Source: Ottowia beijingensis
GTDB taxonomy: Bacteria > Pseudomonadota > Gammaproteobacteria > Burkholderiales > Burkholderiaceae_C
Direction of reading: 5' to 3'
DNA length: 64,000 bases
NCBI RefSeq assembly: GCF_013423955.1
Contig: NZ_JACCKX010000001.1
Location: 2,356,001 to 2,420,000 of the forward strand
The notes under the pieces were generated by a model. That model saw nothing but the letters and a program-made list of their open reading frames with translations. It was not told the DNA's origin and did not search any database. Both the position numbers and the translations under genes were made by a program. This document shows, one piece after another, positions 58,099 to 64,000 of the stretch (the stretch's first letter is position 1; each line of letters starts with the position of its first letter).

Positions 58099-60212
58099 TC
58101 AAACCGCCAGCGGGTCGACGTCCACCGCCCAGCGCACGATGGCGCGGTGCTCGGACCGCAGGGCGTGCAGCAGCGGCTGGCAGGCCGCCAGCACGCGCTG
58201 CAGGGCGGCGCGCGAGGGGCTTTCCAGCAGCATCTGGGCGCGCTCGATGTTGGCCACGCGCTGCACCGCCAGGGGTACGGCGGGGTACCAGGTGACTTGG
58301 GCCAGCGCGGCGGCCAGCGCTGGGTCGGCGGCCAGCGCGTCCTGTGCCTGCCGGGCCAAGGCGGCCAGAAAGCCCTGCGCGGCCTCCTGGCCGCGCGCTT
58401 CGGCCCGCAGCAGGGCCAGGTGCGCGAAGGGCGGCAGCCCGGCCTGGGCACGCTCGGTCAGCTGCTGCGCGGCAAAGCCGGGGTAGTCGTGCGCCTTCAG
58501 GGCCACGAACAGCGGGTGCTGCGGGTGGTGGGTCTGCACCCACATCTCGCTGGCGGCGCCCTGGGCGGCGTCGCGCCCGGCGCGGCCGGCGGCCTGCATG
58601 AGCAGGGCGAACAGGCGCTCGGGCGCGCGGAAGTCGCTGGAGAACAGTGCCGCATCGGGGTTGACGGCCGCCACCAGCGTGACGCGGCGAAAGTCGTGCC
58701 CCTTGGCGATCATCTGCGTGCCCACCAGCACGTCCACGGCGCCGGCGTGCACGTCGGCCAGGCTGGCCTCCAGCCGGCCCTTGCCGCGCGTCGAATCGGC
58801 GTCGATGCGGGCGATGCGTGCCGGCTGGCCGTCGGGCCGCGCGACGCCGGCCAGCAGCTCGGCCAGGCGCTCCTCCAGCTGCTCGGTGCCGCGCCCCAGG
58901 GTGCCGATGTCGAGGTTGCCGCAATCCGGGCAGGCGCGTGGCACGCGCTGGGTGAAGCCGCAATGGTGGCAGCGCAGGGTGCGGTCGATCTTGTGGAACA
59001 CGCGGTAGGCACTGCAGTGCGGGCACTCGCTCTTCCAGCCGCAGTCGGCGCAGTGCAGCACCGGCGCCCAGCCGCGGCGGTTGAGCAGCAGCAGCGCCTG
59101 CTCACCACGCGACACGCGCTCGCCGATGGCCGCCAGCAGCGGCGGCGCGATCAGCGTGCCCTTGGGCTGGCGCGACATGTCGACCCGCCGCACGCGCGGC
59201 AGGCCGGCCAGCGGGTCGGCATCGGCCGCCACGCCCACGCGGCGCGGCATGGCCAGGCGTAGGTAGCGGCCGGGGCCATCCGGTGCCGGCTCGCTGGCAT
59301 GCCAGCTTTCCAGCGCCGGCGTGGCCGAGCCCAGGATGACCTTGGCCCCGCACAGCTTGCCGCGGTACAGGGCCAGGTCGCGCGCCGAATAGCGGGCGCC
59401 TTCCTGCTGCTTGTAGCTGGGGTCGTGCTCCTCGTCGACCACGATCAGTGCCAGCCCCGGCAGCGAGGCCAGCACCGCCACCCGCGTGCCCAGCACGATG
59501 CGCGCGCGCCCGCTGTGCGCCGCCAGCCAGGCGGCCAGGCGCTGCGCCGGCGTCAGCCCGCTGTGCAGGGCCACCACGGCGGCATCGCCAAAGCGCGCGG
59601 CAAAACGCGCCAGCAGCTGCGGCGTCAGGTTGATCTCGGGCACCAGCACCAGCACCTGCGCATCGGCGCGCGCGGCCAGGGCCCGGGCGGCGGCGCGCAT
59701 GTAGACCTCGGTCTTGCCGCTGCCGGTGGTGCCGAACAGCAGGAAGGGGCCGGATTGTTGGTCAATTTGCGCCAGAGCGCCCGTCTGGTCTGCGGTAAGT
59801 GCTTCGTTATCGATAGCGATCTCGACGCCCGGCGCGGCCGCGGGCGGCGGGCGCTTCAGGCGCCGCGCCATCTGCACGCCGCTCAGGCCGCGCAGCTGCG
59901 GCGGCAGGGCGGCCAGTGCCACCTCGCCCAGCGCGCGCTGGTAGTAGCGTGCGGTGAAGGCCACCAGCTGCCGCCATTCGGCCGCCAGCGGCGCCAGGCC
60001 GTCGAACACGCCGGCCACGGGGCGCACCTGCGCGACCAGCTCGGGCGGCGGCGCGGGCGCCTCGCCCCACACCACGCCCAGCACCTCGCGCGCGCCCAGC
60101 GGCACGCGCACGATGCTGCCGGGGGCAGCGGTGCTGGGCTGGCGTACGTCAGCGGCTCGCCCAGCCCGCTGTGCGCCGGGGTGGGCACGGCGATGCTCAG
60201 CCAGTGGGTCAT
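58099..60212 (-). CDS. priA: Primosomal protein N', replication restart helicase PriA (one apparent frameshift)
   Basis: About 704 residues. N-terminal DNA-binding part MTHWLSIAVPTPAHSGLGEP, then helicase motifs FLLFGTTGSGKTEVYMRAAA, VVDEEHDPSYKQQEG, GSATPALES, the zinc-binding stretch CADCGWKSECPHCSAYRVFH, and LVGTQMIAKGHDFRRVTLVA. It reloads DnaB at stalled forks. One C is missing near 60120 (CTGCCCCCGG for CTGCCCCCCGG). The start at 60212 is chosen because it gives the conserved N-terminus; the other frame's Met at 60282 does not. Confidence 0.93.
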
Positions 60213-60603
60213 GCGCTCGGGCGGCCCTGGAGGGCTTGACCCAGATCACTTCCACTTTCGGCTTTAAGTCGTTGTTTTGCAAGTCGATCTTGAGTCATGC
60301 CCAGTTTCTGTGGATAACTTTGTTGAAAATTCACCGTGGGTGGTCGCGAGGCCTTGAAAATCAAGGGTTTCGTTGCGCTGCCCGCCAAAAGAGCAAAACT
60401 TGAAGTTCAATGAAATCAACAACTTGCGTGCGCTGCGCGTTTTGTAGCAAGGCGTTGATGACTTTCTCGTGACGCCCGGCCGCGCGCCCGTTTTTGTGCA
60501 TAAGTCAAGCCCCGGCGGGCTTCGTCGGGACAAAAAACATGCCCGTGGGCCTTGACGCACGGGCATGGCGCGGGTAGGCGGCGTCCTACGGCGTGCCGGC
60601 GGC
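60213..60603. other. Intergenic region priA-hemE with DnaA-box-like sites
   Basis: 390 bases without a gene, lower in GC than the surroundings. TTATCCACA (perfect DnaA box, minus strand, 60310-60318) and TTATGCACA (one mismatch, 60495-60503) are the only notable sites. The right end holds the hemE terminator. Priming or initiation function is not shown; DnaA-controlled expression of priA is equally possible. Confidence 0.5.
60532..60567 (-). terminator. Rho-independent terminator of hemE
   Basis: CATGCCCGTG and CACGGGCATG pair perfectly around a 10-base loop, and read on the minus strand are followed by six Ts. It ends the hemE transcript 37 bases after the stop codon. Confidence 0.88.
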
Positions 60604-61788
60604 TCAGGCGGCCCGCAGCCGGCGCGAATGGGCATGCACCTCGTCCACCAGGTGCGACACGTGCTCGGGCGGCGTGAACTGGCTGATGCCGTGGCCCAGG
60701 TTGAAGATGTGCGTGCTGCCCGGCGCGGCGCGGTAGGTGTGCGGGCGGCCAAAGCTGTCGAGCACGCTGCGCACCTCGGTGCGGATGGCCTCGGGCGGGG
60801 CGAACAGCACGTTGGGGTCGATGTTGCCCTGCAGCGCCTTGGGGGCGGTGTATTTCAAGCCATTTTGGCCTTCAGCGCCCGCCGGTTGGGCGCGAGCAGC
60901 TATGAAATCAGGAGTTTTCTGCTGTGCGGCATCGACCACGATGCGGCGCGCGGCGCCCAGGTTCATGGTCCAGTCCAGGCCCAGCACGTCGCAGTCCAGC
61001 GCCGTCATCTCTGGCAGCCACAGGCCGCCGCCCTTGGTGAACACGATGCGCGGCACCACCGCGCCATCGGCGCCGGTGCGCTTGAGCTGCGCCAGCACGC
61101 GCCGGGTGTAGGCCAGGCTGAAGTCCTGGAAGGTGCCATCGGCCAGCACACCGCCCCAGCTGTCAAACACCATCACGGCCTGCGCACCGGCGTCGATCTG
61201 CAGGTTCAGGTACTGCGCCACGGCGTCGGCGTTGACGGCCAGCACGCGGTGCATCAGGTCGGGCCGCGCGTACATCAGCGTCTTCACGTGGCGGTAGTCG
61301 CTGCTGCCGCCGCCTTCCACCATGTAGCAGGCCAGCGTCCACGGGCTGCCGCTGAAGCCGATCAGCGGCACGCGGCCGTTCAGCGCCTTGCGGATGCTGG
61401 TGACGGCATCGAACACGTAGCGCAGCTTGTCCATATCGGGCACCGCCAACTCGGCCACGGCGGCCTCGTCGCGCACCACCTTCTCGAACTTCGGCCCCTC
61501 GCCCTGCGCGAACGACAGGCCCAGGCCCATGGCATCCGGCACGGTGAGGATGTCGGAAAACAGGATGGAGGCGTCGAGCGGGTAGCGCTCCAGCGGCTGC
61601 AGCGTCACTTCGGTCGCGTAATCGACGTTGGTGGCCAGCCCCATGAAGCTGCCGGCCTGGGCGCGCGTGGCGCAGTACTCGGGCAGGTAGCGGCCGGCCT
61701 GGCGCATCAGCCAGACGGGGGTGTGGTCGGTGGCCTGACCCAGGCAGGCGCGCAGAAAGGTGTCGTTTTGCAGAGGGGCGAAAGTCAT
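60604..61788 (-). CDS. hemE: Uroporphyrinogen decarboxylase with an in-frame family A insertion
   Basis: 394 residues, about 25-30 more than usual. Decarboxylates uroporphyrinogen III in haem synthesis. Conserved text: [79 protein letters not shown], and [15 protein letters not shown]. Between GAARRIVV and KALQGNID lie about 28 residues (including [20 protein letters not shown]) encoded by a family A repeat at 60853-60918. The frame is open through it. Downstream of the stop is a strong terminator. Confidence 0.93.
   Translation of the reverse strand: MTFAPLQNDTFLRACLGQATDHTPVWLMRQAGRYLPEYCATRAQAGSFMGLATNVDYATEVTLQPLERYPLDASILFSDILTVPDAMGLGLSFAQGEGPKFEKVVRDEAAVAELAVPDMDKLRYVFDAVTSIRKALNGRVPLIGFSGSPWTLACYMVEGGGSSDYRHVKTLMYARPDLMHRVLAVNADAVAQYLNLQIDAGAQAVMVFDSWGGVLADGTFQDFSLAYTRRVLAQLKRTGADGAVVPRIVFTKGGGLWLPEMTALDCDVLGLDWTMNLGAARRIVVDAAQQKTPDFIAARAQPAGAEGQNGLKYTAPKALQGNIDPNVLFAPPEAIRTEVRSVLDSFGRPHTYRAAPGSTHIFNLGHGISQFTPPEHVSHLVDEVHAHSRRLRAA
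60853..60918. repeat. Family A repeat inside hemE
   Basis: ATTTCAAGCCATTTTGGCCT, TCAGCGCCCGCCGGTTGGGC and GCGAGCAGCTATGAAATCAG align along their whole length with the intergenic copy at 11818. It encodes about residues 290-312 of HemE in frame. Confidence 0.85.
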
Positions 61789-61919
61789 GCCCCCATTGTC
61801 TCAGTCTTGTGCAAGGGAGCTTGCGCGAACTTGCCTTCCTTATCTGCTGGCCAGCGCCTAGCCGCTTCCAGCTGATCCATGCCGCGCTGTCAGGACGGTC
61901 AGGACATCGACGTTGGGCG

Positions 61920-62372
61920 TCAAGCAGCCATCACCAACACAAGCATGCCAACCCCAGCGACCAAAACACCGCTGGTCACCAAGGCCCACATCTGGCTTCG
62001 TGATCGGGCGGCATGGAGATGAAGCATCGATATGTTGGGTCTGTCAATACGGTGCCACACAATGATTTTTGTGCCGGGTGCATAGTACTGCGCCAACCTG
62101 CCACGCACGGCCACCTGACCATCCAAGCCCTCGGCCCGCGAATAGGCGTAGCGATCACCGAAAAAGTGCTGGCCTTGCACCTCATAGGTGTAGCGGACCA
62201 CTGGCCGCCACAGCGGCGATCCTGTCGTGCCTGTCGACACGCTCACTGCATCGTGCGATACGACCTGCCCCTCGCACGCGCGCCAACGCGAATGGTGATG
62301 ACGCCAAAGCGCCAGAAGGCCAGTACCCACTAAGATGAGTTCAACAACGAAGAGCAGCAGCGCGCCTGCCAC
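61920..62372 (-). CDS. DUF3592-like membrane protein
   Basis: About 150 residues from a GTG at 62372. Two hydrophobic helices (LLLFVVELILVGTGLLALW and the C-terminal ALVTSGVLVAGVGMLVLVMA) bracket a soluble part with RWRACEGQVVSHDAVSV, RPVVRYTYEVQGQHFFGDRY, and YYAPGTKIIVWHRIDRPNIS, as in DUF3592. Function unknown. No ATG fits; the GTG is a guess. Base composition is somewhat lower in GC than its neighbours. Confidence 0.65.
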   Translation of the reverse strand: MAGALLLFVVELILVGTGLLALWRHHHSRWRACEGQVVSHDAVSVSTGTTGSPLWRPVVRYTYEVQGQHFFGDRYAYSRAEGLDGQVAVRGRLAQYYAPGTKIIVWHRIDRPNISMLHLHAARSRSQMWALVTSGVLVAGVGMLVLVMAA

Positions 62373-62394
62373 AGAGAATCGCGTCTCGAGCAGC

Positions 62395-62766
62395 TCAGTA
62401 GCGGCCGGCGGTGGCCATCTCGCGCGCCAGTTCGGCGCGCATCTCACGCAGCACCGGGCCCAGCAGGCCGGCGGCATCGCGTGCCAGCGCCGGGGCGGTT
62501 TGCGCCATCTGCTGCTCGATCTGCTTGCGCGTGTTGTCCATCTGTGCCGCATCGGGCGCGCGGCCCTCGGCGGCGGCCTGGGCCGATTGCTCGAAGCCGC
62601 CGATCAGGGCGTCGAAGTCGACGCCCGACAGCGCGCGCAGCACCAGCGACTCCATCGCGCCGCCGTCCAGCAGGCGGTCCAGCGCCTCGCCCGGTTCGGC
62701 ATGGGCGGGCAGGCTCAGGCCGGCGGTCAGGGCCAGGGCGGTGGCGAAGGCGGTGCAGCGGCGCAT
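62395..62766 (-). CDS. Small exported protein, unknown
   Basis: 123 residues with a signal peptide (to AHAEP, about 23). The mature part is helical and Ala-rich: LDRLLDGGAMESLVLRALSG, FEQSAQAAAEGRAPDAAQMD, TRKQIEQQMAQTAPALARDA. It may be of the DUF2059 kind, but the match is too weak to name. It directly precedes the DUF3592-like gene (22 bases). Confidence 0.7.
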   Translation of the reverse strand: MRRCTAFATALALTAGLSLPAHAEPGEALDRLLDGGAMESLVLRALSGVDFDALIGGFEQSAQAAAEGRAPDAAQMDNTRKQIEQQMAQTAPALARDAAGLLGPVLREMRAELAREMATAGRY

Positions 62767-62843
62767 GGCAGGGGCTTTCAGGCGATGGGGATGTGTGACA
62801 GCACAGCCGCTTCAACGCACCAGCCGGCCGCCCGGCCGACACG

Positions 62844-63431
62844 TCACCGTGCTGGGGCGTGACCGAATGCGCGCTCGATCACTGCCTGGTGCGGATAGGC
62901 CGCCCCAGGGTCGACCTTGCGGCGCCGCTCGGGTGCGCACGGCATGCGGCCGCGGTCCAGGTCGGAATGGCGTTGGATGCTGCGACGCGTCACCTGCGGG
63001 TGGCGCTGCGCGATGCCCTGCAGCAGCGCCACCAGGGCGTCGATCTGTGCCGGCGGAAAGGGGTCGCGCCCGTCGCCGTCGTTGATCAGCTCGACGGCGA
63101 TCGACCGGCGGCTGTGCGTGAGCACGTGGTGCGCCACCTGCGATTCAGGCACGCTGGCGCGCGTGCTGCCATCGCGGTCGATCATCCAGTGGATGCCCAG
63201 GCGCGGGTGGGCTCCGATCTGGCGCAGGTTCTCCGCCAGCTCGCCCGCCGGCACCCAGATCGGTTGGCCTTGCGCATTGCAGGTGGGGCCGCCGGTGGAG
63301 TGGATGACCACCATGTCGACCGGCTGCGTGCGCGGCGCGCCGCTGCGGCGCGCGTGGGCGGGCGAGGCCAGGCAGGCCAGCAGCACCAGTACGGCGACTG
63401 CGCACCGCCATCCCTGGGTCATCGTCATCAT
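62844..63431 (-). CDS. N-acetylmuramoyl-L-alanine amidase (amidase_2/PGRP fold)
   Basis: 195 residues with a signal peptide (cleavage near ASPAHARR, about 28). The amidase_2 domain carries the zinc ligands: His in MVVIHSTGG, His in the SQVAHHVLTH stretch, and His/Cys-adjacent RHSDLDRGRMPCAPERRRKV near the end, with a Glu in IAVELIND. It cleaves the bond between MurNAc and the stem peptide in the periplasm. Start ATGATG at 63431 overlaps the upstream gene's stop. Confidence 0.88.
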   Translation of the reverse strand: MMTMTQGWRCAVAVLVLLACLASPAHARRSGAPRTQPVDMVVIHSTGGPTCNAQGQPIWVPAGELAENLRQIGAHPRLGIHWMIDRDGSTRASVPESQVAHHVLTHSRRSIAVELINDGDGRDPFPPAQIDALVALLQGIAQRHPQVTRRSIQRHSDLDRGRMPCAPERRRKVDPGAAYPHQAVIERAFGHAPAR

Positions 63432-63865
63432 CCTGTGAAGTGCTGCAGGCGAGGCCGCAGCCACAGCCCGCACACGCCCAGCGCCGTGGCCATGCCCAGC
63501 AGGCTGACGCCGCCGATCACCCATTCGATGCCTTCGAGGTTCACGCCCTGCCCGCTGCCATCCGGCACCAGCCAGGTGAACGTGGCCAGCAGCAGCGCCC
63601 AGAAGCCCACCAGCAGGGCGGTGATGGGCGATGCCGCCAGCCGGGGCGGCGCCAGCAGCACCAGCAGCGCGTGCAGCACACCGCCCACCAGCCCCAGCAT
63701 CAGGAACGGCTGGACGAAATACGGGCTCACGTTGCCGCGCCCCGACAGCACCAGCGCCGGCAGCAGCGTGCACGCCAGCAGCCAGGCGCCCAGCGCACCG
63801 GCCGCGGTGCGCAGGCGCAGGCGGCGCGGCAGCGCGGCCGGTGGCGCGGCGCCGGTGGGGTTCAT
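63428..63865 (-). CDS. Small membrane protein, unknown
   Basis: 145 residues with four hydrophobic helices ([81 protein letters not shown]). No family recognised. Coupled by ATGA overlaps to the amidase on one side and to the PLP enzyme gene on the other, so the three are probably one operon. Confidence 0.75.
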   Translation of the reverse strand: MNPTGAAPPAALPRRLRLRTAAGALGAWLLACTLLPALVLSGRGNVSPYFVQPFLMLGLVGGVLHALLVLLAPPRLAASPITALLVGFWALLLATFTWLVPDGSGQGVNLEGIEWVIGGVSLLGMATALGVCGLWLRPRLQHFTG

Positions 63866-64000
63866 GCGGTGGCGCGGCCCAGCGCCTGGTCGATGTCCCA
63901 CAGGATGTCGTCGATGTCCTCGATGCCGACGGACAGGCGGATCATGTCGGCGCTGACACCCGCGCGCTGCAGTTCTTCGTCGTTCAACTGTCGATGCGTG
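63862..64000 (-). CDS. Cys/Met-metabolism PLP-dependent enzyme, C-terminal end
   Basis: About 45 residues are visible, entering from the right edge: [20 protein letters not shown] followed by [20 protein letters not shown]. This is the conserved C-terminus of O-acetylhomoserine sulfhydrylase or cystathionine gamma-synthase/lyase type enzymes, with the RLSVGIED carboxylate-binding Arg. Its stop overlaps the next gene's ATG. Which enzyme it is cannot be told from this fragment. Confidence 0.75.
   Translation of the reverse strand, partial: THRQLNDEELQRAGVSADMIRLSVGIEDIDDILWDIDQALGRATA

Noticed and set aside
59756-59825. A family A copy inside priA, suggested by GCTATCGATAACG and AGACGGGCGCT in the DNA.
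   Set aside because: PriA has normal length and residues here (LTADQTGALAQI), and the DNA match is short; no insertion can be shown.
60213-60603. Calling this gap a replication origin.
   Set aside because: Only two DnaA-box-like sites, no dnaA or other origin neighbours, and no AT-rich unwinding repeats.

Overview
The window is high-GC DNA from a betaproteobacterium of the order Burkholderiales, most likely family Comamonadaceae. This rests on the protein content (PhaM-type granule protein, NagGH-type salicylate hydroxylase subunits, spc/alpha ribosomal gene order) and on dense small intergenic repeats of a kind familiar in that family. No phage, integrase, complete insertion sequence or CRISPR array is visible.

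Layout. 1-7100: end of an EamA transporter, MarC-like membrane protein, VOC protein, two glutathione transferases, two crotonase-family enzymes, then a copper-handling run (DUF2946, SCO1, PCu(A)C chaperone, Spy-like lipoprotein). 7200-12750: PhaM, a FIST sensor protein, a low-GC island holding one CBS-plus-HEPN-like protein, a third crotonase and an XRE-type regulator. 12.9-16.9 kb: CREST ceramidase-like hydrolase overlapping an MFS-acyltransferase fusion, a DinJ/YafQ-type toxin-antitoxin pair and a PAS protein. 17-24.9 kb: extradiol dioxygenase, aldo/keto reductase, small unknown proteins, MscS channel, DacB. 25-31.8 kb: tgt and queA (queuosine tRNA modification) flanking a methyltransferase and a LysR/NagG/NagH/ferredoxin aromatic hydroxylase cluster. 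31.9-38.2 kb: recG, oxyR, PAP2 phosphatase, ubiA, proC. 38.6-43.5 kb: phytase-like esterase, glpK, glpD. 43.5-52.6 kb: ribosomal genes rplN to rplQ with secY and rpoA, closed by tRNA-fMet. 52.8-64 kb: rep helicase, lipoprotein, chalcone isomerase-like protein, AEC transporter, priA, hemE, amidase, and the end of a Cys/Met-metabolism PLP enzyme.

Two things dominate the reading. First, about forty genes are interrupted by an apparent single-base loss in a short homopolymer. They include rplN, rplR, rpsM and rpoA, and every shift has the sign of a missing base. I treat these as sequence errors and give coordinates for the whole gene. Second, small dispersed repeats are frequent. Family A has about 15 copies, the REP-like family about seven, the CCCCTGA-starting family three, and a fourth palindrome two. 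There is also one MITE-like element with a 3-bp target duplication. Copies lie inside coding sequence in hemE and recG, apparently in frame, and other copies supply the stop codons of dacB, the phytase-like gene and the PAP2 gene.

The best candidates for undescribed biology are the CBS-HEPN gene, the repeat insertions carried in frame by recG and hemE, and a 137-bp tandem duplication of the oxyR start region that creates two small coupled reading frames ahead of oxyR.
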